The position numbers and the translations under genes are program-made. DNA of 64,000 nucleotides, taken from the NCBI GenBank assembly GCA_902702965.1, contig CACRXP010000022.1:45977-109976 (forward strand). Reading direction: 5' to 3'. Numbering within the stretch: the stretch's first letter is position 1; the number at the start of each line of letters is the position of its first letter. Under the pieces are notes generated by a model, which saw nothing but the letters and a program-made list of their open reading frames with translations, was not told where the DNA came from and made no database searches. This DNA comes from Spirometra erinaceieuropaei (lineage: Eukaryota; Platyhelminthes; Cestoda; Diphyllobothriidea; Diphyllobothriidae). This document shows, piece after piece, positions 22,974-37,900 of the stretch.

Positions 22974-25900
22974 GTATGTCCTTAGATATTTTGTAACGAA
23001 TCTTCTAGGGTGCCTTTGGTGCAGCCTACTTTAATATTCGCATCCCACTTCTCCTCGGCGACCTCGTGAACATGTTGGCAGAACTGTCTAGATCTCCCAA
23101 CTGCCCTTTGTCCTCCCTACGAACACCCTCGATTCGACTTTGCGGCGCGTATTCGCTACAAGTGTGTTCACCTTAGGACTTCATATGCATTTGTTTAGTG
23201 CGTCTTAGTCGTGATAACTCTGACTTAAGCGCCAGGTTTTATGCAAAGTTGTGTTTATAAAGTCACCTTTCAAACTCCTTTTGGGTTTATTTAACCAGAT
23301 TTTTTATCACTAACAACCTCTGCAACCGCCGATTTAAAAAGGGCTAACTCGCACACCCGTAGTACGTGTATACCTAGCAATTCTAAAACACAAGCGAAGT
23401 CTCCCTGTTTTGACCCTTGACTTCCTTCGTGGAGCCAATAATGGGCGCCTACTTTAGTAGTTGCCTTAAAGTGTGGTTGCTTTACGAATGCCTCCGTTAT
23501 TACAAACTTTTTACTCAACCGCTTGACCCGATGCATAGAAGTTGGGTACAGACGACCCTTATCCTAGTTCCATTCCTGTAGAGGCTGGCTCAGGTGGAAG
23601 CAGAAGGCAGGTGGTATGAGGATGGAGTGAATGAAGTAACTATATTCCTGCCCTCCCACTGAGCAGATTTGAATACAACCCGCCGATTGCTTGCAACTTT
23701 TCATATTACAAAGTAGGAACCCTTTCAGACGCAGCTTTACGTCAGATGCAGCTCCTGTCCTCTATCATTTCTATCGGAAAATAGCTTATCCGGTTTCAGG
23801 TTGTGTTGCTATTCCATGCACCACCAGGTATTGTATGTAGCCGTGAATGAGAATGCAAGCCACGACAATCATCGTTTTCGGCTTTACCAATCGATTAATT
23901 ATTATGCTGAATAACCATAACTCTGCAAGTCACGTTTGTCCTATTCAATCATTCGGAACACATCTTCAAATATTTGCCCGCGCAGCCTACCTCTAGTCGC
24001 CTTTTTTAAAGTATCCAGAGTTCGAAGCCCGCTAAAACTAACAAATAAATCGCAGGCAGAGTTCATCATGGGTTTTAAGTGACTATGTTATGCGATCTGG
24101 ACGGCTTTCGATAACTTCGACTTACGAAAACAAGCCATGCTATTGCCTGTCATTTTGGATGTTAGCCTCTTAGTTTTGTGCGTCATAGATTTTTAAAAAA
24201 CCCTCCTTATCCTCCCTGTCCACTTCTGCAATTTAGTCACTATGCACCTTCGCTTATATCGGCTTCCTGGCCACAGTCGGCGAACGCGTTGCTTCAAGGC
24301 TCAGGTGCATGCTCTTTGAGCGCCTAATATTTCAGAGAGTCAACTTTTTTGACAAGACCACAACCAGCTGGCTACTCGACAGGTAATCATTGTTGTTTCG
24401 TTGCTGTTATTATATTGGCTTAAGCCCTGCGTCTGAGAGTTAGTTGAAATCGCACAGAACTCCATTACGAAAATTGGGCATGGTTTTTTTCCGCGCGAGT
24501 TTCTTCCTTGCGATAGTCCGAATCGCCTACGTCGCCGGGGCCAACCTTATCAAGCGAAACTCAGGGACCGATTTATTCATGAACAGAGACGAGTATTCGA
24601 ACCCCAGACCCGCGGCGCTGGTCGTTGATCGGCCGTTACCCCCTATAACTGTAGACTGTTCTCTTACTGCTTCTGTATCTAACAATGGACTCCTACACGA
24701 ATTTGAAAGTTCAGGAAAATAAACAGATGGTTCCGCTGTTCGACCAGCCCTCTTTCTCACCACCGCATTCGTTATACTGGACATCAGTGGTGCTCGCATT
24801 GGCATTTAATTCCTGTAGTGACGTTCATCATGGTTCGTTCGGTTGGCTCGAATCTTCGGGTTGGCCGATTCCCGAATTATGCCTTCAACTGCGGAAATCC
24901 GAATGAGGTTCGTCAGTTTTTACTAAACATCCAGTCTAGCCGCAGGCCGGTGGATCAGGAATGCACCCCACATCCGCTTTCGACATGACCATTTTTTTCC
25001 AATTGGGGACCCAAACGTCATGGCCAGCAGGAGCAAAATTTGCCTGTGATGACATTCTGGACGGTTTCGCTCTCAGTTCAACGCAGAAAAAATGCGATGC
25101 ATCTAGGTCGACGGGTTAGGAGGTCACAGTTGGCCAGTTGTATTCTAGACAGACTAGGCGTTCACTGGAGCTGCGAACGGAGAGTCGAATTCACACAATC
25201 AGACGATAGTATCATTGATCATATCTTTTCAGTCGTTGGGTATCTCCTGAACACGTAGGTAATGTCTCCTGTCTGTGTATACTAATGGCTTGACAACAGT
25301 CTCGCACACCCTTGGCCGACCTTTTTGATCGTATCTTAATGTATTCTGAAGGTCTCGAATGAGCCGAGCCAAACCTACACATCCAGTTGATCCAATAAAC
25401 GATTTCATCCTCATAATGTTCCTTCAGTCGAAGGCAGTGGAAGCTGTACTCTAGTTCAGAAGATGCTCTGTCATCTGGAATAGGTGACGCATCTTCGACT
25501 GCCATATTCGAAGTACCAATCTTTCTTTTCAACCCACTTCGTTTGCCTTCATATCTATCTGGGACAGTGCTAGTTTCATTCCTGCAGACGAGTTTGCTGG
25601 CGCCGTAATTTCATTATAATGGTGCCAAACCATAATACACGGATTATAACTTACCGTAGCGCTGAGGTGTCCTGCTGACATGTGTCTTAAAACATAATCT
25701 ATTGCGCGTCTGAGATATTAGGATAAGAGGACACCGACCTAGCAGACGCCGGAGGAACTACCAACTATGCCATTTCGCTGCACTCACAGTTTTATCCTTG
25801 CTCTGCGATATAGGCTTGAATCGAACGTCGGAGCTTCGGTTGCCTACTACGATGTAGCAGGAACTGCCGCAGGGAATCCTGACTCGAAAAATTCAATTTC

Positions 25901-28900
25901 ATAACAAAGTCCACGAAATACGCGACAGTAGGGTTATTTTGGGTTTGGGCAGGGCGAGAAACGCTAATTTAATCAGCTCTGCATCTACCAAACACTTTGG
26001 ATGTTTTCCACTCGTGCGTAGTTATAAAAATGGGAGCGCTTAAGGAGGAGCGAAAGACTGATGCCATCATAGTTCTCGCAATGATCTTCAAATACTGCAT
26101 GTTGTATTTCTTTGCAGACCATTGCAGAGTCAACCCTCCAAGAGAGCGCGGTTTAAGCTGCTTTTACTGTTGATGATGACACCAATCATTGCGCGGGAAT
26201 CTTCGCCTACTCGGACAAGCATATGGTCGATTTGCTTTTGAGTGTTAGATAAGTTGATGTCTCGGGGGCAATTGAAGTGGATATTTGTAAGCAACACCTC
26301 GCCATTCACGTGACGGTTTTCCCCGGCCTACTGGCTGATGAATCGCTGCTTCTGAGGATTGCACTCCTTCCCCTGGTACTCCTAATCCATACAGCGACAG
26401 GACCAAGCGCTCAGACACATCCGATCCCTTCCTTTTACCCAGCTTATAAAACTGGTTTTTGCATATGGCAAACTTTCCGCTTTGCGTCGTACATCGGGAA
26501 AACCGTGGTGTTGGCAGCCTCGCCACACGAACACCTAAGTACGATTATTGGCGATACCGATTACTAGCACATTAATCGACCCACAGTGATCGAACCACAA
26601 TGTCAGTCAGAGTTGTCAGTGACGTTTATGGGGTCTAGGTAAGAGCACCTCTGCCCCCTTATACGTTGCTATATGCTATATTAAATGGGCCAGGACCTAA
26701 CAGACGCACTTAGAACAGACGAACGACTTCAACATTGCACAGCATCACACGCATGCTTAGCTACTATATTCTCAAGGCTAAAGGACCCAAGCGGTACCCA
26801 GTTCACACTTCCTTCTGGAAACAATGGCGTAAATACTTATCGGTCTCTTCAAATCCCGGTTTTCGGATGCATGGTCGATTGCGACACTGTAACCCTTCCG
26901 AAAATCCAGAAGCAGTCTTGTGACAAGGATGATATCCACCGTGTGCCCCGTGTGGGGGCAGGACGGTGACTTCTGCGGGGATAAGTTTGCAGTGCTAGTA
27001 GACTTGCGTTGCGTCTACCGCACTCTCTCCTCCCTCACCTTCCCTGGCCCGGTTCCAAGACAGAGTCAACAAGGCCGAAGGTGAGATCGGACGCAAGGGC
27101 CTGGCTCGGCATGAGCCTATGCCTAGGCGTGTCCCATGGCATTTGTTGTGGCTGCGCAGCCCAATATCGCGCGACAGACCCTGATCTGACCCCTGCTCAA
27201 CTCCCGCACGTGATTCCTATGGAGAAGTATTCTAAAAGTGTCTGCGGATAGTTGTAGAGGAGCCGTTAGCTATCGTGACATGTTTTCAAAAAACGAGGAC
27301 AACCTTAAAAACAAAGGGACGTCGAGTCATTGCCGATCGCACATCAGATCCGGGCTGGTAGAGTCCTTCGGAGATGGTGATGTCTGGTATTAACAAGGCC
27401 TTAGAAAGTAGACGGACTCTATATCGGGTCGTAAACGTTAACTTCATGTCTTGTGTGTTTCTATTTTTCAACGAAATTCCTTTACCGCCCGTTCCTCTGG
27501 TATTGATGTATCAGAATATGACTTCTTCCGACGTTGCAGTCGCAGGTTTGCTAGTGTTTCGTACGCTCTTGACGCCACATGTCTTATCAAATTGCCTTCC
27601 CAAAAAACGTGGACGCACTCCTCCCTCGGGGAATTCTTCGAAACTCAGTCTTGAGCATCATCCAGCAGTCTTGATTCGAAGTGCCCAGCCAGCTTAAGAG
27701 ACTTGGGTTTTCAAGTTCAAATCGGATTTTATTCAGCCGTGTACTATGTCTGCAGTTTTCCCAGTAAGACGATGTGACTGCGTTAATACCTCTCCTTTGT
27801 AGGACGGTTGCCGATGTGCAGGCATTCAAGAGTGCTTTCAAGGCCAGCATCTCGCAGGGGTTACGTAGCGGAGCTCAGGTCTGCAGTTAACTATTACGTT
27901 TTTTAGGCGTTGTCCTTGGGAAATTGTGTTATTTTTAACTTTAGAGACATAAGCGGCCAAGCTATTTTATCGCTGTCACTAATTATCTTGATCTTCAGCA
28001 ATAAATCATCAAAACCTTGCCAATTCTTCTCTTTCACCCAGAAGACCATTTTATTTTTAGATCATCGGATCCACTGTGGCCATGTACATGATCTCGCCCA
28101 CTCTGAGTGCCGCACTGGTTGGCTGCCTTCCCCTTGTCTTTCTCGTTGGCAGCCTGATTGGCCACCAGTTACGTATTCTGAGTCACAAGGCTCAAGACCA
28201 AGTATGCCCTTTGTCCGCAGTCTTTCGTCCACCCCATTGTCATAGCCACTCAGAATCTTGCCTTTCTACGCGGCTTTTTAGAAGTCTTGAACTCTTAAAT
28301 TATTTAGACCGGTTGACTTGCGTCCGCGAATATGCTATTTTGTTTTCTACTCTGTTGGTTTAGACCCAGTTCTGGGCCCAATAGGTTGTCTTGTGTGGTT
28401 CAGCACTTGATACATACTAGTCGACTTCTTAAGTTTTAAGGTATTTGCTTGAATTATAAAATAATTAAAGTTCAACGTATTGGATGCTTGGTGTGAGCAA
28501 CGAACAACTGTTTTCTCTCCAAGCGATTTTGCTGCATTTTAGAGACAATTTGTCCCCGTTTGACCACACCAGAATGGTCTGTTGGACCGTTTCTAATGAG
28601 TGTTGAAATGTCTACACATGTCTATTGTCTAAGTTGTTGATGGGGAGCTACTTTTTTGAAAAAGGACTGATGGCAAGAGCCCCAGGGGTATTTTGTTGCC
28701 TCTCCTCAAATTCGCTGCTTAGTCAAAGAGAACAATTTCGCATTCCGGTCTCTAGCCCACCTAACAACAAAAGCTGGCAAAGTTCACTATCTGACACTTT
28801 TTCCCCTTACGCCTTAGGATGACATAGCCACGGAGGTCGCTTCCGAAACCTTCATGCACATACGTTCAGTAAAGTCGTTGACGATGGAGCCTACAATGAT

Positions 28901-31900
28901 GGCGTAAGTTTGTTCTCACGTATGCTCGATTTTAGTGCAAGTGCCAAAGCTTTTTTTTTAACCTAAAGCCTCTGTTTTATGTACTACTGAGAGCCCTATT
29001 TCTCAAAATACGACCGGCGCAGATAGAAGGAACAACAGTTGGGAGTTGATGTGCACGAATCGCACTGACATTCTGTTGCTGTTGGAGTTGTTGAACCAGG
29101 GACAAGGTCTGCACAATCCTCGCTGTTGCCAAGAGTAACTTGCGTCATCCGCTGCGGTACATCACGCTGACTTTCGAAGATTGCTATAATTACTGGTGAT
29201 GTCGTTTACGACCGAAAATCATAACTTAGATAGACTAAATTTTAGCAGAGTGTTAAAAAAGTCAATTCGAATCTGGAATGTAGTTTTTGCGCACAGCGTA
29301 GCGATGCAACCAGCCGTAGCAGTGCTCACGGACTCTGACTTCGCAGCGGCCACTTTGGGAGCTTTACCCATCTCAACCATGTCGAATTCGCAGAAGTCGT
29401 AGGGGTAGGTTAGTCTGAGTTACCTTTTTACTGTCGTATAAGGTGTTTCTCTCTAAATGCTCTCCCGCCTGTAGAATAGGTCGGTTGGTTGGCAGAATGA
29501 AATACCCTACTGTAGTAGGGGACGCTCACCGATCGTTCTTACGGAACTCACTAGTTCCGTTGTGCCTTATGGGCTCTCTCTCTCGAGCCCAACCAGCAGC
29601 CGCACAGCGGCGCATGATATAGGCAGAATGGCATTACCGACAAAGACAAGGGAGACTGGAATGGCCATTTCTGGCTTATTAGCCGTCGTCAGCCAGTCAT
29701 ACCCAATCCCGAAGTGTGGAACACCCGAGGCTCGAACTCGCGACCTGTTAGTTAGAAGTCCACGCCTCTAACCACTGGACTACGAGCCCGTTGCTCTGTC
29801 GGTTTTGATCGGGAATATACAATGGTAGGGGGCGCTCACTGATCGTTCTTACTGAACTCCCTCGTTCCTACTGCCTACGGCGGTAACGACTTTGCGTCAG
29901 GGTCACACCACGGGGACCTATGAGGAATTTTTAAGATGGCTGCAAATAACTTAGGGTTGTTGTTTGGTAAGTCACATCGTAAGCCCTTAATTTACACACG
30001 CCTTTATGACTATATAAACTCCACTTGACTGGGCTACCCCGGGCTCCAGACCAACTACAATAGTAATATTGAGTATTCTTAGTCACTGTGGGATGACTGA
30101 ACAAATTATCAGTGTTGAACGGGACAACCCATCTCATGTCTTCCCGTCGCCTCATTGTGTTTACCGCAAACGTGTGACAGGGGCCCCTCGCCCTGTATTG
30201 TTGGATTGCTAATAGTGTCTGAGAGCCTTCTGGCTCATGCCGCATAAACTGGCAATTCAGGTCGTTTTCGTTATTCACCCATGTGAGAAGTCTCCTCTTT
30301 AAATACATAATAATTGAAATCGTAACTCGTTTTCCAAAGTCTAGGCAACTAAGTTACCCTTTTTTACCATTTGGGTGACCGGTATTCATTCTTCATCCTC
30401 AAGCCGGGGCTGCCCGCCCTCCATCTGTCACTGTGCGTACTCTCTCTTTGTCCATATTACGCATGTTGTTTTCCCACTCATCCTTTGCTTATTCGGCTGT
30501 ATGTGCGCTCTTTTCTGCAGATCTTACACCAGAGAAGTGACATACGCGGGCCATTTGCACGAACTTTTGGGGTATGGTATTGGCTGTTTCCAGGGTCTTT
30601 CAAACTTTGTTTTAAACGGTAGGTTTGACCTCCCCCTCCCTCCAGTTCACTCCTTTTGCGGTCTTCGCAAGCACCAGACGCTACCTCTTCCCCCTCCTCA
30701 TGACCAACGTCTGTTTCTTCCGCCCCTTGTCCTCATAGGTGTTGTGCTGGGTGTCCTGTACCTGGGCGGCAACCTGATTGCTCGAAATGAGCTGGAAGCT
30801 GGTCAGTTGATGTCCTTCCTTGTCGCGACCCAGTCGGTGCACCGATCTCTTGCTCAGATCTCTCTCCTGTTTGGCAGCATCGTTCGTGGCATGTCTGCGG
30901 CCACCAGACTGGCAAAGGTAGTCACAACGATCATTTTTATTGTCCTTACTGTAGAACAGCAAAAGCCGCGGAAACCCGTAACTTCAACAAGTCCAGTGGA
31001 TGCCTTACTGTTCATGCTGCTTGTCAGCATATCACTTATGGTGCGGCATAGAAGTGAAAGTTAAGTATTATTCAATATCAGCCAGTCACAGAAGGAAGCA
31101 ATGCAAGGTCGTCAGACCTCCCTGTGAGTCAATCGGGGTTTCCAGTCTATCGTAATGTGCTGACGGCCGTTTTATCCTTTTGAGTGACAAAGTAGGACTC
31201 TTTGTTTCTCTCATGCTCTCTTGACTACTTGCGGTAGACTTGAGAAAAAGGGCCCTAGACACCCTAAGAAATGACGCGCTGGTGCAAATTCGGTCGGTAT
31301 GCCGCGTATATCGCGACCGGCAACTACCCACCCAGCCCTCGATTCACTTGCATAGGAGCGCTGCACTGAAACTGAAGACAGGTTTGCTGAACTGCAATAC
31401 TCTACGGGTATTCAGGACGAATATCTCACACACCTTAAGCTGGTGCAAATAACAAGGATTGGGGGGAGGGGGGGGGGAGGAACCAGGCCGCATGGAGGGA
31501 ACATTTTCGCGACTTCATGTGACGAGTATGAAAGAATAGAGGTCCACAGCACGGCAAGTCAAGAGCCTTTGTAGGCTGTAATGCTACGTCGATAAAACGG
31601 GAAGACAACACTGGGAAGGAATGGGTGAACGCACATGAGGAATGAGGGAAAATGACATCTAGTTACAAGCCGCGTCTTGATCGACATGAACAAGGCTTAC
31701 TCTAAAGCTTTACCAAACAGAAATCCTCTCAGTGAGCAAAAACCGTTTCAGCCATGATTCATAGGCCTCCGACCTGTATTCCATCAATAACCGCAATGTC
31801 CTCTGCAGACTATTCAGTGTTCGGACTATCTGGGAGTGATATTAAATCACGCGATGGGGATACGCGACAAAGTACTCCGGTGGACACTATTGAAGACGGC

Positions 31901-34900
31901 CTGTCGGGCCCTAGTATCAACATCGGAAACGATGTTTGGCTGAGTAGTTATCGCGCTATTGACGAAACCAGCCAACTTTTATGCTCGGACGACAAAGATA
32001 ACGGCGCAACCGTAGGCCATGTGAACTCCTCTTATTCTACCAAATCCTTCGTCACCGGCAGAGGTTGCAGCGTGACGACATGGGCTAAGTGCTTGTTTCA
32101 GCGCTTTGTTGGCCATTTTCTATGAGAAGGCTTTTTCCTCCCATCGTCTTCCACGGCAGGTCGACGATACGTTAGCTCCTAGGACCTGCGAAGGGCTTGT
32201 TGTCCACTGCCGTCAATGTGACTACTTGGGAGTGAAGGTCAACCTTGACAGAAGACCCACTATTGCGCTAGCCAACTGTCTAACCATGATCAACTTTCGC
32301 ATCCGACGACGTCCACCGTGTGCCTCACAGCTAGGTGAAGCAGGCACGGCGACTTCCGCGTAAATTAATTTATATTGAGAGTGGACTTGCGCAGCATCTG
32401 CTGCAAACTCTCCTCCCCACCTGGACCCGGTGTCAAGACAGAGTCAAGAAGACCGGAGGCGGGGAGGGTGCAGGTGGATGGCGTGGCCGAGCCCGCAGCT
32501 TGACGCTCCACTCCACACCCTGGTCTACAAAAAACCACGAAAGACAGAAAAGGCGTGGATGACTGGGCGGCCATGCACACGACCGGCGTTCCCAGCAGGA
32601 GCGTAAGCCCATCTACTGCCAGAGAACCAGATATCGGAAAACTGCCATTGCACACCAGACTGCGAGGGCCATGATTTTCTGATCAGGCATAGTAGACGCT
32701 TACTCACCTTGGGGCCCAGAAGGGTGATACACAGCCCTGCATTTGCCTGGGCCATCACGCTTCAAAGGCTGGTTAGCCAGTCAGTCAGCGACTGAAAGGC
32801 ATTACCCATTAAATAGCACTCACTCTTCACATGCATGAGGGTGCCACAGGTTAATTTAAGAAGGAGCCATGACAGCCTTTCTCTCAGCCCGTCAGTCCGT
32901 CACTCCACACAAACACACACAACTGGGCAGACTGCGTGGACTAAGTTGAGGCGTCAGTCGGCAGCCTTCCAAGCCACGGCGCTTGACGAACCGCGATAAT
33001 TTCAGACTCGGATCACACATGCGGCAGAGGAGCTGCATGGAGACGGATCCGAGAAACACTTCCCACTTGCGTGGGATGTGGCAATCGAGTGCTTGCAGTT
33101 GTAATATTGTTGTGCGATGCGGCTGTTGGCGGGGAATGTGTGATGTAGCCGGCGGTTGTCTGCCGCAGGCTTTAGTGAACGCACACGTGACCTACTAAGC
33201 CCATGCGGTGAATGGATTACGGGGGCAGTTAGGGCGGGTGCGGTCGGTGTAGATTGGTGCTCCAGGCACTGGTTCACCAGTCTCTGTACGATGGATTCGC
33301 AAGTGATCGACCAGATTGATGTATGAGGTGAATGTGCAATCTCAATGGGGACAGGCATGAACTGAGTCCACACCGCTGCAGGTGGGCGTTGGTAATGATG
33401 GGACATCGGATGCTCCATCGTTGGGGGGAGGGCATGAAGTTGTGGTGGTGATGCTGGCCGCTCTGGTCGATGCGGGAGTTGGGGCATGGTGGATCGTGAC
33501 GGCGGGACAGCGACAGTGTAGTCGGCGGTGACGGGGTGGTGGTCGGCTCGGGATTTGCGGCAGGGGGGAGAGTGGGAGAAGAGGTAGACGTTGTTGGGTT
33601 GATGGCGCATTGGGTTCGAAGGTGTCCAACGAATCCGATTTTTGCGACTAATGTACGTCGGCAGCGTGGGCACGTTGAGAGCGATGAATGGTTAAAGTTG
33701 AGGAGGCGAGGCATTTGTGATTTGCGAGCCTCCCGTTTGACTTTGGCGGCGGCAATCCGAGTTGCTTTGAATATATAATATCAAACGTATTATACCGTAC
33801 TCCCGACATAGGTACTGACTTATAGCGGCAGAATATTGGCGAAACACATGTCTGGACTTTTAGTTAGCACCTATTTTGAGAGTACGGTATAGTACGTTTG
33901 ATATATACATTTAATACTACTCGTAGTACTCGGGCGATTTCCGTAAAAAAACTATCGGTGAGCGCCCCTCTACCACTGTATTCCCAATCGAAACCGTCAG
34001 GACAACGGGCACGTGGCCCAGTGGTTAGAAGCGTTGGATTTCTAACTAACAGGTAGCGAGATCTAGCCCTAGGTGTTCCACACTTCGGGGTTGGGCTCGG
34101 CTGGCTGACGACGGCTAATTAGCCAGAAGCGGCCATTCCAGTCTCCCTTGTCTTTGTCGGTAATGCCATTCTACATATATGTATATGCAGAATGATATTA
34201 CCGACAAAGACAAGGGAGACTGGAATGGTCATTTCTGGCTTATTAGCCGTCGTCAGCCGGTCATACCCAACCCCGAAGTGTGGAACACCCGAGGTTCGAA
34301 CTCGCGACCTGTTTGTTGGAAGTGCACGCCTCTAACCACCGGGCCACGGACCCGTTGCCCTGTCGGTTTTCGATCGGGAATATACAATGGTAGGGGCGCT
34401 CACCGATCGTTCTTGCGGAACTCTTACGTTCTTACGTGAACTTCTAACTAACAGGTCGCGAGTTCGAACCTCGGGCGGGTATGACATGCTGACGACGGCT
34501 AATAAGCCAGAAATGGCCATTCCAGTCTCCCTTGTCTTTGTCGGTAATATCATTCGGCCTATATCAAGCGCCGCTGTTCGGCTGCTGGTTGGGCTCGAGA
34601 GAGAGTCCATAAGGCACAACGGAACGAGTGAATTCCATAAGAACGATCGGTGAGCGCCCCCTACCATTATATATGTATATTAGGAAGATGGAACTCTTCG
34701 GGAAACAGTAAATTTTATCGTGTTAATTTTCGAGATTGGTTCCCCAACTAGTCATCAATCTCCGCATGGGCGGCAAAGGTCACGAACAGGCAACTAACTG
34801 CCAGGCCGAAGTCGGCCAAGTCATAAAAGCAGCGATGAGGGACGACAGAGAATACGGGTGGATCGATACAGTACTGTTTGGGGCTTATTTGGCCTTCATT

Positions 34901-37900
34901 CAGCCAATCATAACCCTGACTAGCAGCTGGGACCAGAAACACAAACATGCGCACAGGCGCCTAACGCAGTTGGTCCACCACTGGGGTCTACCGGATGGGT
35001 CATAAGCACTTCGTCGAATCGAAGTTCATCAGTGCCTCGCCGATATATGAATCCTATCGAAAATCTTTTTGGAATAGTCCAAAGAAATTGGCACAAAGCT
35101 AAGAAGACTCTTTCAATGCAGGGCAAATTGGATTTCATACTTAATAATTACATTTTACAATCCACCATAGATAACCTCGTCATGTCTATGTCTGACAGAC
35201 TTTCTGCCGTTATTAATTCAAATGGACAATCAACAAAGTACTGATTTTTTGTATCTGTTTCTGTCCTTAATTATTTTTGCCCTTTTATGCGCCCTCCTCC
35301 TTTATACGTCCTCATACGTAGCCTTTATTAACTTGGTTGTTGTATAGGCGTTTCTCGAAAATGTGACTTCTGTCGAAAATTATTTATTTTTATCTCAGTA
35401 AATAATATTTTTTAAACCAAACTTTGCTTTATTTCTTTGACACATCTTTTATTTTCCGCTATCAGACTTTGGGAGCCGTAGTGTTTACCGATTCTGCGTT
35501 AAAGTCGTTTACCTGTGTTAATTCATGACATTTCATGAGCTAGCACAGGTACTGTATGCGTGTAGATATATGCACAATGAGATCGCCTACAGAGGCAAGA
35601 GAGACTGGATTGGCCATCTAAGGCATATTAGCCATCATTTAGCCATTTTTATTGGTCTTATCGAACCCGTGCTTGCAGCATCGGGGATTCAGACTCAGGA
35701 TCTTCGGTCATTGAGTCAACCTCTGCTTTTTGAGCCACAGATCCCCTGTCCTGTCGCATGCGGTCGGAAATAGTAATTTAATTATATCGGGCTACGGGAC
35801 CTCCTCTTCCCGTTGTGCTTTGGAGCTCGAGTTAGAGCCTCACGGGCAGTCGCGCAGCGATTAGCAATCTAAGCAGGATGAGATTACCGTCTGCGAGCCC
35901 CAAAGCACAACGAAACAGGGAGGTCCCGTAGTCCGACCGGGAGTGCATTTCAGTGAACATACGGTTGTGTTATATTTGATTCCTAGCTGTGCTAGTTCAT
36001 TGGGTGATGCTGCCTTTTTAAAGCCCTTTTTATCTACCTTCTATACTTAGTCACCCATGCTGTTAGATGTTTCCTCTTTGTGACAGTATTTTAAACCTGT
36101 TAACTTCACCCCTTTATCATTAGCTAGTTATTTGCCTGCAAACGAATCTGTCCCAAGACGGCGCTCGGACTTACGTATTTCTTCTAACATCCATGCTTTT
36201 TCAGGTGCTCTCTCTGCCCGGTCCCGATGAGGCTCGATCCTTCGTTGAGGGCCTTCCCGACCTGCCAAAATTGCCTAATTCTTCACATGCTCCCACGATC
36301 AAGTTTGAGAATGTGAGTTTTGCCTATCCCACTCGACCCACTGCCATGGTTTTCGAGAACCTTGACTTTGAGATTCCTGGCGCCAAAGTGGTCGCTCTGG
36401 TTGGAGAGTCGGGAGCAGGTGGGCGTTCTGTCAATTTTTTCCCTGTCTGATATCGATTCTTTAAAGGTATATTTCTGTCAACTTGCTTTCTTATCCAAGC
36501 CTTCTCACTACTTGGCCTAGGATCGAAGATATTGGGGTTTTACTAATTCTTTACCACGATCTTCTGTTATCTTCTTTACCACGATCTTCTGTTATCTCCC
36601 CCCTTTTATAAACGGGTCTATCACCTGTAGCCTTCTGAAAAAGCAGTGGCTGGAGTAGACAGTGGGAATATACCTTCCTAGACTTCCAGAAGAAGCGCCC
36701 TAAGGAGAGCTAGGGCATGATTTCCTGATGCCAGTTATCTGCATTAGCCAGTGTTCCGTATTTTCATTTCTAAACTGTTGTTTTGATCTGGGGGCGGGGC
36801 CTCTATCAGTTCTACGCAACCGGGTGTGGCCTTCTTTCATCTGACTGAACGACGATAGCTTCTTAGAGTCCACCTTCTGTAGTCATCGGATTTGTCGTTT
36901 TTCGCCGCAATGGCACACTCCTGGCGACATCACCCTGCTTGTTATTTTCTCCTGTCAGTACGTTCTCAAATCAAGTCGTTTGTGCATTAGGGTCGTTAGC
37001 GAACAAAACGACCGTGCCATTTTTCGTGAACGACCTGTCTGCGGCGCAGCCAAGCCGAGGTGGCACCACAATGATGATTCTCCTTGGAAGTCAAAAATGA
37101 AAAAGAAAAACGTACCGCTGCGAATAATAGTTCCTTTTGTCCTCGACAGGGTCAACATATTGAAATTTAAATGCATCTCGAGTAAGTTTTATTAGAATTT
37201 GCTTGATAGGTCATTTTACAATCGTTCGAAAACCGCGCCGATCAATACCACTCATCAACTTTTGGTGCGTTCGGCACACGGCCGTTTTCTCCTTTCTCAC
37301 TAGTACCATGTTACCTAATGTGCTTTTAGGCAAGTCGACAGTTCTCGCGCTACTGGAACGCTTCTACGATCCCACCTCTGGTCGGATCCTCGTCGACGGG
37401 GTCGATCTGAGAGAATTCAGTCTCTCCACCCTTCGCGGTCGTCTGCTAGGCTACATCAGTCAGGAACCAGAAATCTTTCACACCACCGTTTACGAGAACA
37501 TTCGCTGTGCCCAACCCCAGGCAGATGATGAGGAGGTAGGTCTCACCTAACACAAAGCATTCATCGCTCCGGCGACAGTCGCTCTGCCTTATTGTCTGCC
37601 GTTCCGTGTCTCTATTCAGGTGCGCTCCGCGGCTGCACTGGCCCAGGCCGACAGTTTTGTGCGGAACCAACTGCCGGAGGGCTACGCGACAACGATTGGC
37701 GGCGGCACCAGCATAAGTTCAGTGGGCCTCAGCGGTGGTCAGCGCCAGCGCCTTGTCATTGCCCGTGCTCTCCTCAAGAATGCGCCCATACTCCTGCTAG
37801 ATGAGGCCACCTCCGCACTGGACGCTGAATCGGAGTTTCAAGTGCAGTCGGCCTTGCAGCAAGCAATGTCAGGTACGAGTATCCACCTCACCCTCATCCA

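Noticed and set aside
24527..24805. tRNA-like string around 24590-24640 (TATTCGAACCCC)
   Set aside because: A B-box-like match only; no A box or SINE body nearby, so chance cannot be excluded.
31460..31482. G-rich run as a G-quadruplex or regulatory site
   Set aside because: A homopolymer-like run in an intron without other context; similar runs at 480, 48512 and 49567 suggest simple-sequence slippage.
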